This document shows, piece after piece, positions 32,808 through 42,100 of a DNA stretch of 64,000 nucleotides (position 1 is its first letter; each line of letters begins with the position of its first letter). The position numbers were made by a program, and so were the translations under genes. The DNA is from Streptomyces sp. NBC_01288 (lineage in GTDB: Bacteria; Actinomycetota; Actinomycetes; Streptomycetales; Streptomycetaceae). Under the pieces are notes generated by a model that was not told the DNA's origin, searched no databases, and was given only the letters and a program-made list of their open reading frames with translations. The DNA is taken from contig NZ_CP108427.1 in assembly GCF_035982055.1 (NCBI RefSeq), forward strand, positions 7,687,001-7,751,000, in the 5' to 3' direction.

Positions 32808-33602
32808 GTGGCCGGACCGAGCACCGCCGAGCGCGGTGAACGCCAACAGGAGTCGTCCGGCCCGCCCCTTGTCCGGCGTCTGGGACCAAGACGCCTTCGT
32901 CTGATTGTCGTACTCGCCCTCGCCGCAGCCCTGTTGGGCACCGCCGCGGTCTGGCTGCTCTACGGCTCGCAGTGGCTGCGGGTCGAGAAGGTGTCGGTCT
33001 CCGGGACAAAGGTTCTGACGCCGGAGCAGGTGCGCGAAGCCGCCGACGTTCCGGTCGGCGGACCGTTGATTTCCGTCGACACCGATGCGATCGAAGCCCG
33101 ACTCCGCAGTAAATTGCCCCGAATTGGCACTGTTGACGTAGTCCGTTCCTGGCCTCATGGAATCGGGCTGAAAGTGACCGAACGCAGCCCGGTCCTGGTG
33201 GAGAAAAAGGGCGGAAACTTCATCGAAGTGGACGGCAAGGGCGTGCGGTTCGCCACCGTTTCCACGCCACCGAAGTCCGTCCCCACTCTCGAATTGGCGC
33301 TCTCCCCGTCGAGTTCGTCCGCGGCGGGCCTGCGCCGCTTCGGCGAGGACCGACTCGTGCGCGAGGCGGTGAAGGTCGCGGGTGACATTCCGGCCGCGGT
33401 CGCACGCGTCACCCAGGTCGTCAAGGTCCGTTCCTACGACGGCATCTCGCTGGAGTTGAGCGGCGGCCGGACGGTCTCTTGGGGAAGTGGTGACAAGGGC
33501 GCGGCGAAGGCGCGTACGCTCACCGCTCTCATGAAAGCAGCTTCCGGCGCCCGGCACTTCGACGTAAGTGTTCCCACCGCCCCTGCGTCAGCCGGGAGTT
33601 GA
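32808..33602 (+). CDS. ftsQ: cell division protein FtsQ (DivIB)
   Basis: 264 residues. A cytoplasmic basic N-terminus and one membrane helix (about 39-59) precede a POTRA domain that begins L-R-V-E-K-V-S-V-S-G and a beta-rich FtsQ domain. FtsQ scaffolds FtsL and FtsI at the septum. The GTG at 32808 has AGGGGAG upstream. The gap after it holds the extra ftsZ promoters. Confidence 0.94.
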   Translation: MAGPSTAERGERQQESSGPPLVRRLGPRRLRLIVVLALAAALLGTAAVWLLYGSQWLRVEKVSVSGTKVLTPEQVREAADVPVGGPLISVDTDAIEARLRSKLPRIGTVDVVRSWPHGIGLKVTERSPVLVEKKGGNFIEVDGKGVRFATVSTPPKSVPTLELALSPSSSSAAGLRRFGEDRLVREAVKVAGDIPAAVARVTQVVKVRSYDGISLELSGGRTVSWGSGDKGAAKARTLTALMKAASGARHFDVSVPTAPASAGS

Positions 33603-33630
33603 CGCACATTCGCGCAGGCCAGCACCCTGG

Positions 33631-33783
33631 TTGGGCAGCGCTACGGCTGATCACATAGGGTGAAAAGAAAAACGGGAGGTTCGGCGTGTTCGTTGAACGT
33701 GCGCCACTTGTCGACTTAGTGTCCTGTTCAGAAGACTTCAAGGAACGGACACACTGGTAACCCTAAACTTCAACGTTAGGGTT
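33631..33783 (+). promoter_or_regulatory. ftsZ promoter region with conserved inverted repeat
   Basis: Within the 277-bp ftsQ-ftsZ gap, TTGAAC (33693-33698) and TAGTGT (33717-33722), 18 bp apart, form a good promoter. A weaker one is TTGGGC (33631-33636) with TAGGGT (33656-33661). AACCCTAA (33759-33766) and TTAGGGTT (33776-33783) are perfect 8-bp arms with a 9-nt spacer. GGACAC (33747-33752) contains GACAC, the core of the WhiA site. Developmental control of ftsZ from several promoters is established in Streptomyces coelicolor; which site does what here is inferred. Confidence 0.65.
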
Positions 33784-33879
33784 CGGGTCGGCGCTACGGA
33801 CCGTCCCATTCGGCATCCGTCGTCGGGTCGCGGAACACCGCGATCGACGACACGTAACTCGAGGCGAGAGGCCTTCGAC

Positions 33880-35067
33880 GTGGCAGCACCGCAGAACTAC
33901 CTCGCAGTCATCAAAGTCATCGGTGTCGGCGGCGGTGGTGTCAATGCCATCAACCGGATGATCGAGGTCGGTCTCAAGGGCGTCGAGTTCATCGCCATCA
34001 ACACCGACGCGCAGGCGCTGTTGATGAGCGACGCCGACGTCAAACTCGACGTCGGCCGTGAACTCACCCGCGGACTCGGCGCCGGCGCCAACCCGGCCGT
34101 CGGCCGCAAGGCCGCCGAGGATCACCGCGAGGAGATCGAGGAGGTCCTCAAGGGGGCCGACATGGTCTTCGTGACGGCAGGCGAAGGCGGCGGCACCGGC
34201 ACCGGCGGCGCGCCCGTCGTGGCCAACATCGCCCGCCAGCTCGGCGCCCTCACCATCGGCGTGGTCACCCGCCCGTTCACCTTCGAGGGACGGCGTCGCG
34301 CCAACCAGGCGGAGGACGGCATCGCCGAACTCCGCGAAGAGGTCGACACCCTCATCGTCATCCCGAACGACCGGCTGCTGTCCATCTCGGACCGCCAGGT
34401 CTCGGTCCTCGACGCCTTCAAGTCGGCGGACCAGGTCCTGCTCTCCGGTGTGCAGGGCATCACCGATCTCATCACCACCCCCGGCCTGATCAACCTCGAC
34501 TTCGCCGACGTCAAGTCCGTGATGTCCGAGGCCGGTTCGGCCCTCATGGGTATCGGCTCGGCCCGCGGCGACGACCGCGCGGTGGCGGCGGCCGAGATGG
34601 CGATCTCCTCGCCGCTCCTGGAGGCCTCCATCGACGGCGCCCGCGGCGTCCTGCTCTCCATCTCCGGCGGCTCCGACCTCGGCCTGTTCGAGATCAACGA
34701 AGCGGCCCAACTGGTCAGCGAGGCCGCCCACCCCGAGGCCAACATCATCTTCGGCGCGGTCATCGACGACGCCCTCGGCGACGAGGTCCGGGTCACGGTC
34801 ATCGCGGCCGGCTTCGACGGTGGCCAGCCGCCGACCCGCCGCGAGACGGGCGGAAGCTCCACTTCGGCCCGCCGCGACGAGCCGACTCCGGTACGGCAGG
34901 AGAGCCGTCCGTCCTTCGGCTCGCTCGGCAGCGTCAAGCCCAAGGAGGAGCCGGAGCACGCTCCGGAGCCGGTCGCCGACCACCCGGTCGCCCCGCCGGT
35001 CCCGCCGTCGCGGACCTACTCGGACAGCGCCGCCGAGGAGCTGGACGTACCGGACTTCCTGAAGTGA
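33880..35067 (+). CDS. ftsZ: cell division GTPase FtsZ
   Basis: 395 residues. The tubulin signature G-G-G-T-G-T-G lies at 103-109, with N-T-D-A-Q-A-L and the T7 loop N-L-D-F-A-D-V-K. A flexible linker ends in the conserved tail D-V-P-D-F-L-K that binds membrane anchors such as SepF. FtsZ polymerises into rings and, in aerial hyphae, ladders that divide the filament into spores. The GTG at 33880 follows GAGAGG. The stop overlaps the start of the next gene by GTGA. Confidence 0.98.
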   Translation: MAAPQNYLAVIKVIGVGGGGVNAINRMIEVGLKGVEFIAINTDAQALLMSDADVKLDVGRELTRGLGAGANPAVGRKAAEDHREEIEEVLKGADMVFVTAGEGGGTGTGGAPVVANIARQLGALTIGVVTRPFTFEGRRRANQAEDGIAELREEVDTLIVIPNDRLLSISDRQVSVLDAFKSADQVLLSGVQGITDLITTPGLINLDFADVKSVMSEAGSALMGIGSARGDDRAVAAAEMAISSPLLEASIDGARGVLLSISGGSDLGLFEINEAAQLVSEAAHPEANIIFGAVIDDALGDEVRVTVIAAGFDGGQPPTRRETGGSSTSARRDEPTPVRQESRPSFGSLGSVKPKEEPEHAPEPVADHPVAPPVPPSRTYSDSAAEELDVPDFLK

Positions 35068-35792
35068 TAGGACAGTTCGACACCGTGAGCGGCGCGCATT
35101 TCGCCTTCACCGACAGGTGGGGCGGGGTGAGCGCCGTTCCGTACGAGGAGCTCAACCTCGGCGGAGCGGTCGGCGACGACGCCGACGCGGTCCGTACCAA
35201 TCGCGAACTGGCCGCCAAGTCACTGGGGTTGGACCCGGCGCTGGTGGTCTGGATGAGCCAGGTGCACGGCGCGGACGTGGCGGTCGTCGAGGAGCCCTGG
35301 GACGCCTCGGACATCCCCTCCGTCGACGCGGTCGTCACCGCCCGGCGCGGCCTCGCCCTCGCCGTGCTGACCGCCGACTGCACGCCGGTCCTGCTCGCCG
35401 ACCCGGTCGCCGGGATCGCGGGCGCGGCCCACGCCGGACGCCCGGGCATGGTCGCCGGGGTCGTCCCCGCCGCCGTACGGGCCATGGTGGAACTCGGCGC
35501 CGATCCCGCCCGGATCCTCGCCCGCACCGGACCCGCCGTCTGCGGCCGGTGCTACGAAGTGCCCGCGGACATGCGCGCCGACGTCGCCGCCGTGGAACCG
35601 GCGGCGTACGCCGAGACGAGTTGGGGCACTCCCGCGGTCGACGTGACCGCCGGGGCGCACGCGCAGCTCGGCCGGCTCGGGGTGCGCGACCGGGAGCGGT
35701 CGTCGGTGTGCACCCGTGAATCGGACGACCACTTCTCGTACCGCCGCGACCGTACGACCGGGCGCCTGGCGAGCTATGTCTGGCTGGACTGA
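35064..35792 (+). CDS. pgeF: YlmD / PgeF (DUF152) peptidoglycan editing factor
   Basis: 242 residues of the laccase-domain DUF152 family. Metal-site motifs are M-S-Q-V-H-G-A-D-V, T-A-D-C-T-P-V-L-L and A-A-H-A-G-R-P-G. Relatives cleave purine nucleosides, and PgeF is reported to keep peptidoglycan precursors correct. Its place directly after ftsZ is conserved. GTG 35064 overlaps the ftsZ stop; a later GTG near 35085 is possible because family members begin close to S-G-A-H-F. Confidence 0.88.
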   Translation: MIGQFDTVSGAHFAFTDRWGGVSAVPYEELNLGGAVGDDADAVRTNRELAAKSLGLDPALVVWMSQVHGADVAVVEEPWDASDIPSVDAVVTARRGLALAVLTADCTPVLLADPVAGIAGAAHAGRPGMVAGVVPAAVRAMVELGADPARILARTGPAVCGRCYEVPADMRADVAAVEPAAYAETSWGTPAVDVTAGAHAQLGRLGVRDRERSSVCTRESDDHFSYRRDRTTGRLASYVWLD

Positions 35793-35798
35793 TCGGAC

Positions 35799-36518
35799 AT
35801 GACGGACCGTGGGCAAGAAATCGCCGTGAATCTGGCGAGAGTCGAGGAACGTATCGCCGCCGCCTGTACGGCGGCCGGGCGCAAGCGTGAAGAAGTGACC
35901 CTGATCGTGGTCACCAAGACCTATCCGGCGAGCGACGTGCGGATGTTGGCGGAACTCGGTGTGCGTCATGTCGCCGAGAACCGGGACCAGGACGCCGCCC
36001 CGAAGGCCGCCGAATGCGCGGATCTGCCGCTGAGTTGGCACTTCGTCGGTCAGTTGCAGACCAACAAGGTGCGATCCGTGGTCGGTTACGCCGATGTCGT
36101 GCAGTCGGTCGACCGGTCCCGGCTCGTCACCGCGCTGTCGAAGGAGGCCGAGCGGTCCGGGCGCGAACTGGGCTGTCTCATCCAGGTCGCACTCGACGCG
36201 GGAGTGAGCGGGCGGGGCGAGCGGGGTGGCGTCGGACCGGGTGGGATCGGGGAGTTGGCCGATCTCGTCGCCGGGGCCCCGGGGTTGCGGCTCGACGGAC
36301 TGATGACCGTCGCTCCGCTCACCGGTGAGTACGAGGGACGCCAACTGGAGGCGTTCGGGCGGTTGATGGATTTGTCGACTGACCTGCGCCGAGCCCATCC
36401 TGCTGCGAACATGGTGTCGGCAGGGATGAGTGCGGACCTCGAACAGGCCGTGGCAGCCGGAGCGACACATGTACGCGTCGGCACTGCGGTACTCGGCGTG
36501 CGCCCCAGGCTCGGGTAA
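35799..36518 (+). CDS. ylmE: YggS/YlmE family PLP homeostasis protein
   Basis: 239 residues, a fold-type III PLP-binding barrel without the second domain of alanine racemase. The PLP-lysine motif is V-V-T-K-T-Y-P and the end motif reads G-M-S-A-D-L-E-Q-A-V, then G-T-H-V-R-V-G-T as A-T-H-V-R-V-G-T-A. It balances pyridoxal phosphate and amino-acid pools. Its position between pgeF and sepF is the normal Gram-positive dcw order. Confidence 0.94.
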   Translation: MTDRGQEIAVNLARVEERIAAACTAAGRKREEVTLIVVTKTYPASDVRMLAELGVRHVAENRDQDAAPKAAECADLPLSWHFVGQLQTNKVRSVVGYADVVQSVDRSRLVTALSKEAERSGRELGCLIQVALDAGVSGRGERGGVGPGGIGELADLVAGAPGLRLDGLMTVAPLTGEYEGRQLEAFGRLMDLSTDLRRAHPAANMVSAGMSADLEQAVAAGATHVRVGTAVLGVRPRLG

Positions 36519-36646
36519 CGTCGCCAGGAAGTCGGACCACAGCAGAAAATATGGTCAATGCCGCCGAAGGTGGGCGCAACGACCTCGTGGATCGCGGGCA
36601 CTTGGCAGTCGTCAGCCGATCCACCACAGAGCGGAGGACTCAGAGC

Positions 36647-37288
36647 ATGGCCGGCGCGATGCGCAAGATGGCGGTCTACCTCGGCCTCGTGGAGGACGAT
36701 GGGTACGACGGCCGGGGTTTCGACCCCGATGACGACTTCGAACCCGAACTGGACCCGGAGCCCGAGCGGGACCGTCGACGGCACGAGCCGTCGCACCAGT
36801 CACACACCCCACATCAGTCTCAAAGGGACGAACCGGTACGAGTGGTGCAGCCTCCGGCCCCTCGTGAACCGGTGTCCCATTCCGCTTCACTGGGTGCGGA
36901 ATCAGGGCGTCCGGCGCGTATCGCGCCCGTGGCATCCATCACACAAGAACGCCAGTCCCTGGAGAAGAACGCACCGGTGATCATGCCCAAGGTCGTGTCG
37001 GAACGAGAGCCTTACCGGATCACCACACTTCACCCCCGGACCTACAACGAGGCCCGTACCATCGGGGAACACTTCCGTGAAGGCACCCCGGTGATCATGA
37101 ATCTGACTGAGATGGATGACACAGACGCCAAGCGACTTGTCGACTTTGCGGCCGGTTTGGTGTTTGGTCTTCACGGCAGCATCGAGCGGGTGACGCAGAA
37201 GGTGTTCCTGTTGTCGCCTGCTAACGTCGATGTCACGGCGGAGGACAAGGCCCGCATCGCAGAGGGCGGGTTCTTCAATCAGAGCTGA
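36647..37288 (+). CDS. sepF: cell division protein SepF
   Basis: 213 residues. A short N-terminal amphipathic membrane-targeting helix (M-R-K-M-A-V-Y-L-G-L-V) and an acidic then polar linker lead to the C-terminal SepF/DUF552 domain: T-L-H-P-R-T-Y-N-E-A to V-F-L-L-S-P. SepF tethers FtsZ to the membrane, important here because actinobacteria lack FtsA. ATG 36647 has GCGGAGG 9 nt upstream; a longer in-frame reading from 36551 lacks a ribosome-binding site. Confidence 0.95.
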   Translation: MAGAMRKMAVYLGLVEDDGYDGRGFDPDDDFEPELDPEPERDRRRHEPSHQSHTPHQSQRDEPVRVVQPPAPREPVSHSASLGAESGRPARIAPVASITQERQSLEKNAPVIMPKVVSEREPYRITTLHPRTYNEARTIGEHFREGTPVIMNLTEMDDTDAKRLVDFAAGLVFGLHGSIERVTQKVFLLSPANVDVTAEDKARIAEGGFFNQS

Positions 37289-37338
37289 GACAGACAGCCG
37301 CTAGAAAGCACGGAACAGGGGAGAGGGAAAGACAGACC

Positions 37339-37629
37339 ATGAGCGTGTTCGCGCAGGTGATCTACATCGCGCTGATGGTGTTCCTCATCGTGCTCATCTT
37401 CCGGTTGGTCATGGACTACGTCTTCCAGTTCGCCCGCTCATGGCAACCCGGCAAGGCGATGGTGGTCGTTCTGGAGGCCGCCTACACTGTCACCGATCCA
37501 CCGTTGAAGCTTCTGCGGCGGTTCATCCCGCCGTTGCGTCTCGGGGGCGTGGCGCTCGACCTGTCCTTCTTCGTCCTGATGATCATCGTCTACATCTTGA
37601 TCTCTATCGTGGGCAATCTCGCGAGGTGA
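37339..37629 (+). CDS. ylmG: YggT family membrane protein YlmG
   Basis: 96 residues with two hydrophobic regions (about 3-28 and 70-94) joined by a basic loop. The loop contains R-R-F-I-P-P-L-R-L-G-G-V, the YggT signature. Orthologues sit between sepF and divIVA throughout Gram-positive bacteria and influence division or nucleoid organisation by an unclear mechanism. A GGGGAGAGGG stretch precedes the ATG. Confidence 0.93.
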   Translation: MSVFAQVIYIALMVFLIVLIFRLVMDYVFQFARSWQPGKAMVVVLEAAYTVTDPPLKLLRRFIPPLRLGGVALDLSFFVLMIIVYILISIVGNLAR

Positions 37630-37681
37630 CAGTGGACGATACGGTCTTGCCGACTGCCGATGACTACGTTGAGGTGAAGAG

Positions 37682-38908
37682 ATGCCGTTGACCCCCGAGG
37701 ACGTGCGGAACAAGCAGTTCACGACCGTCCGCCTCCGAGAAGGCTATGACGAGGACGAGGTCGATGCCTTCCTCGACGAGGTCGAAGCCGAACTGACGCG
37801 CCTGCTCCGCGAGAACGAGGACCTGCGCGCCAAGTTGGCCGCGGCCACGCGCGCCGCGGCCCAGAACCAACAGAACATGCGCAAGCCCCCCGAACAGGAC
37901 CAGCAGCAGGGCGGCATGCAGCAAGGCGGCATGCAGCAGCAGGGGATGCCCCAGCAGGGCATGCCCCCGCAAGGCATGCGCGGTCCGGGCGGCCCGGTGC
38001 CCGCCGGCATATCGGGCCCGCCGCAGCAGCAGATGGGCGGCCCCATGGGAGGCCCGCCCCAGCTGCCGAGCGGTGCCCCGCAGTTGCCCGCAGGCCCCGG
38101 TGGCCAGGGTCAGGGCGGCCCGCAGGGTCAGGGTCCGATGGGACAGGGCCCCATGGGCGGTCCGATGGGCCAGGGCCCGATGCAGGGTCAGATGCAGCAG
38201 ATGGGCCAGGGCCCGATGCAGGGTCAGATGGGCGGCCAGCCCCCCATGCAGCAGCAGATGGGCGGTCCCATGGGCGGTCCCATGGGTGGCGGCATGCCGC
38301 AGCAGGGCCCCGGTGGCGACAGCGCCGCCCGTGTCCTCTCGCTGGCCCAGCAGACCGCCGACCAGGCGATCGCCGAGGCCCGTTCCGAGGCCAACAAGAT
38401 CGTCGGCGAGGCCCGTTCGCGCGCCGAGGGTCTTGAGCGTGACGCCCGTGCCAAGGCCGACGCCCTGGAGCGGGACGCGCAGGAGAAGCACCGCGTCGCG
38501 ATGGGCTCCCTGGAGTCCGCCCGCGCCACGCTGGAGCGCAAGGTCGAGGACCTGCGCGGCTTCGAGCGCGAGTACCGCACGCGTCTGAAGTCCTACCTGG
38601 AGTCCCAGCTGCGTCAGTTGGAGACCCAGGCCGACGACTCGCTGGCTCCGCCGCGTGCTCCGGCCGCCGCGTCGCTTCCGCCGTCCCCGGCGCCTTCCAT
38701 GGCCCCGGCAGGCGCGAGCGCCCCGTCGTACGGCGGCAACCAGGGCATGGGCGGCCCGCCGCCCGCCGGTCCGTCCTACGGCGGCCAGCAGCAGATGTCC
38801 CCGGCCATGACCCAGCCGATGGCGCCGGTACGGCCGCAGGGCCCGTCGCCGATGGGCCAGGCTCCCTCGCCGATGCGCGGGTTCCTGATCGACGAGGACG
38901 ACAACTGA
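37682..38908 (+). CDS. divIVA: polar growth protein DivIVA
   Basis: 408 residues. The N-terminal DivIVA domain (P-L-T-P-E-D-V-R-N-K-Q-F, then a coiled coil to about residue 55) binds curved membrane. A linker of roughly 140 residues made almost only of Gln, Gly, Met and Pro follows. Then comes a second long coiled coil (about 220-320) rich in Ala, Glu and Arg, and a Pro/Gln/Gly tail. In Streptomyces DivIVA is essential and organises tip extension rather than septation. The ATG begins after TGAAGAGA and the gene ends before a strong terminator. Confidence 0.97.
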   Translation: MPLTPEDVRNKQFTTVRLREGYDEDEVDAFLDEVEAELTRLLRENEDLRAKLAAATRAAAQNQQNMRKPPEQDQQQGGMQQGGMQQQGMPQQGMPPQGMRGPGGPVPAGISGPPQQQMGGPMGGPPQLPSGAPQLPAGPGGQGQGGPQGQGPMGQGPMGGPMGQGPMQGQMQQMGQGPMQGQMGGQPPMQQQMGGPMGGPMGGGMPQQGPGGDSAARVLSLAQQTADQAIAEARSEANKIVGEARSRAEGLERDARAKADALERDAQEKHRVAMGSLESARATLERKVEDLRGFEREYRTRLKSYLESQLRQLETQADDSLAPPRAPAAASLPPSPAPSMAPAGASAPSYGGNQGMGGPPPAGPSYGGQQQMSPAMTQPMAPVRPQGPSPMGQAPSPMRGFLIDEDDN

Positions 38909-38945
38909 CCGGCCTTTAGTACGCCTTCGGCGTCGGCAGCGTTCA

Positions 38946-38986
38946 GGGCGGGGCCCCGGATTTCGATCCGGGGCCCCGCCCTTTTT
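38946..38986 (+). terminator. intrinsic terminator of the dcw cluster
   Basis: A 15-bp perfect stem (arms 38946-38960 and 38967-38981, starting GGGCGGGGCCCCGGA) is closed by a T-TTCG-A loop and followed by TTTTT (38982-38986). It is the most canonical rho-independent terminator in the window and lies 38 bp after divIVA. Confidence 0.92.
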
Positions 38987-39054
38987 ACGCGGGTTGAGTG
39001 CTGGATCACGTGAGTTGACCATTGGGGCAGGTGAGTTGGCCGTCGGGCGTGCGA

Positions 39055-39091
39055 AAAGGGCCCGGCCTCCTCGAAGGAGGCCGGGCCCTTT
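39055..39091 (-). terminator. intrinsic terminator after ileS
   Basis: A 17-bp stem has arms AAAGGGCCCGGCCTCCT (39055-39071) and its complement (39075-39091), with a T-tract on the minus strand and a tight TCG-type loop. It lies 17 bp after the ileS stop and can also stop plus-strand read-through. Confidence 0.88.
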
Positions 39092-39107
39092 CCCGTGCCG
39101 GTGGTGC

Positions 39108-42100
39108 CTACGCCTTGTGCAGGCGGAACACCAGGGACAGGCCCTCGTCGGTGAACGGGGTGCCGTAGCTGTCGTCCGCCTCGCCCTGGGCGAAGTCCGT
39201 GGCGAGGACCTCGTCGGCGATCAGGGCCGCGTGCTCGGACAGGGCCGCGATGACCGCTGGGTCGGTCGACGTCCAGCGCAGGGCGATCCGGTCGGCGACG
39301 TCCAGGCCGCTGTTCTTGCGGGACTCCTGGATCAGGCGGATCGCGTCACGGGCCAGGCCCGCCTGCCGCAGCTCCTCGGTGATCTCCAGGTCGAGGGCGA
39401 CCGTCGCACCCGAGTCGGAGGCCACGGACCAGCCCTCGCGCGGGGTCTCTGTGATGATCACCTCATCCGGGGCCAGCGTGATGGTCTCGCCGTCCACCTC
39501 GACGGACGCCGTGCCCTCGCGCAGCGCCAGGGACAGCGCGGCCGCGTCCGCGTTCGCCACGGCCTTGGCCACGTCCTGGACGCGCTTGCCGAACCGTTTG
39601 CCCAGGGCGCGGAAGTTGGCCTTCGCCGTGGTGTCCACCAGCGAGCCGCCGACCTCGCTCAGCGAAGCGAGCCCCTCGACGTTCAGCTCCTCCGTGATCT
39701 GCGCGTGCAGTTCGCGGTCCAGGGCGGCGAAGCCCGTGGCCGCGATCAGCGCGCGGGACAGCGGCTGGCGCGTCTTGACGCCCGACTCCGCGCGCGTGGC
39801 CCGGCCCAGCTCCACCAGGCGCCGTACGAGGACCATCTGCTTCGACAGCTCGGGGTCGATGACGGACAGGTCCGCCTCCGGCCACGCGGACAGGTGGACC
39901 GACTCGGGGGCGCCCGGGGTCACCGGGACGATCAGGTCCTGCCAGACCCGCTCGGTGATGAACGGGGTCAGCGGGGCCATCAGTTGGGTGACCGTCGCGA
40001 CGACCTCGTGCAGGGTGCGCAGCGCGGCCTTGTCGCCCTGCCAGAAGCGGCGGCGGGAGCGGCGGACGTACCAGTTGGACAGGTCGTCGACGAACGCCGA
40101 CAGGAGCTTGCCGGCGCGCTGGGTGTCGTAGGACTCCAGAGCCTGTGTCACCTGGTCGGTGAGCGCGTGGAGTTCGGACAGGAGCCAGCGGTCCAGGACC
40201 GGGCGGTCGGCCGGGGCCGGGTCCGCCGCGCTCGGCGCCCAGTCGGATGTGCGCGCGTACAGGGCCTGGAAGGCGACCGTGTTCCAGTACGTCAGGAGGG
40301 TCTTGCGGACGACCTCCTGGATCGTGCCGTGGCCCACGCGGCGTGCCGCCCACGGGGAGCCGCCCGCCGCCATGAACCACCGCACCGCGTCGGCGCCGTG
40401 ACGGTCCATCAGCGGGATCGGGTCCAGGGTGTTGCCCAAGTGCTTGGACATCTTGCGGCCGTCCTCGGCGAGGATGTGGCCGAGGCAGACGACGTTCTCG
40501 TACGACGACTTGTCGAACACCAGGGTGCCGATCGCCATCAGCGTGTAGAACCAGCCGCGGGTCTGGTCGATGGCCTCGCTGATGAACTGCGCCGGGTAGT
40601 GGGACTCGAAGAGTTCCTTGTTCTTGTGCGGGTAGCCCCACTGCGCGAACGGCATCGACCCCGAGTCGTACCAGGCGTCGATGACCTCGGGCACGCGCGT
40701 GGCGCTCTCGCCGCACTGGGGGCAGGCGAAGGTGACGGCGTCGATGAACGGGCGGTGCGGGTCCAGGCCCGACTGGTCGGTGCCCGTCAGCTCGGTCAGC
40801 TCCGCGCGGGAGCCCACCACCGTGAGGTGGTTGTCCTCGCAGCGCCAGATCGGCAGCGGGGTGCCCCAGTAGCGGCTGCGGGACAGCGCCCAGTCGATGT
40901 TGTTGTTCAGCCAGTCGCCGTAGCGGCCGTGCTTGACCGTGTCCGGGAACCAGTTGGTGTTCTCGTTCTCCTGGAGGAGACGGTCCTTGACGGCCGTGGT
41001 GCGGATGTACCAGGAGGGCTGTGCGTAGTAGAGCAGCGCGGTGTGGCAGCGCCAGCAGTGCGGGTAACTGTGCTCGTACGGCACGTGCTTGAAGAGCAGG
41101 CCGCGGTCCTTGAGGTCCTCGGTGAGCTTTTCGTCGGCCTTCTTGAAGAAGACACCGCCTACGAGCGGGACGTCCTCGGCGAAGGTGCCGTTCGGGCGGA
41201 CCGGGTTCACGACCGGCAGGCCGTACGCGCGGCAGACCTTGAGGTCCTCCTCGCCGAAGGCGGGGGACTGGTGGACCAGACCCGTACCGTCCTCGGTCGT
41301 CACGTACTCCGCGTTCACCACGTAGTGCGCCGGCTCCGGGAACTCCACGAGCTCGAACGGACGTTGATACGTCCAGCGCTCCATCTCGGCGCCGGTGAAG
41401 GTCTCACCGGTTGTCTCCCAGCCCTCGCCGAGCGCCTTGGTGAACAGCGGCTCGGCGACGACGAGTTGCTCTGCGCTGTCGGGGCCCTTCGTCGCGACGA
41501 CGTAGGTGACCTCGGGGTGGGCGGCGACGGCCGTGTTGGACACCAGCGTCCAGGGGGTCGTCGTCCACACCAGGAGCGCGGCACGGCCGGCCAGCGGACC
41601 GGAGGTGAGCGGGAAACGGACGTACACGGAGGGGTCGACGACCGTCTCGTAGCCCTGCGCCAGCTCGTGGTCCGAGAGGCCCGTCTGGTCGCGCGGGCAC
41701 CAGGGGGCGACGCGGTAGTCCTGGACCAGCAGGCCCTTGTCGAAGATCTCCTTGAGGGACCACCAGACCGACTCGATGTACTCGGGGTCCATCGTGCGGT
41801 ACGGGTTCTCGAGGTCCGTCCAGTACCCCATGCGGGTCGTGAGCGCCTCGAAGGCGTCGGTGTGCCGGGTCACGGACTCGCGGCACCTGGCGTTGAACTC
41901 GGCGATGCCGTACGCCTCGATGTCCTGCTTGTCGGTGAAGCCCAGCTCCTTCTCGACCGCCAGCTCCACAGGGAGGCCGTGGCAGTCCCAGCCGGCCTTG
42001 CGGGCCACGTGGTAGCCGCGCATGGTCCGGAAGCGGGGGAAGACGTCCTTGAAGACGCGCGCCTCGATGTGGTGGGCGCCCGGCATGCCGTTGGCCGTGG

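Noticed and set aside
33759..33783. BldD binding site in the ftsZ leader
   Set aside because: Part of the sequence resembles one half-site, but the second half expected in the BldD consensus is missing.
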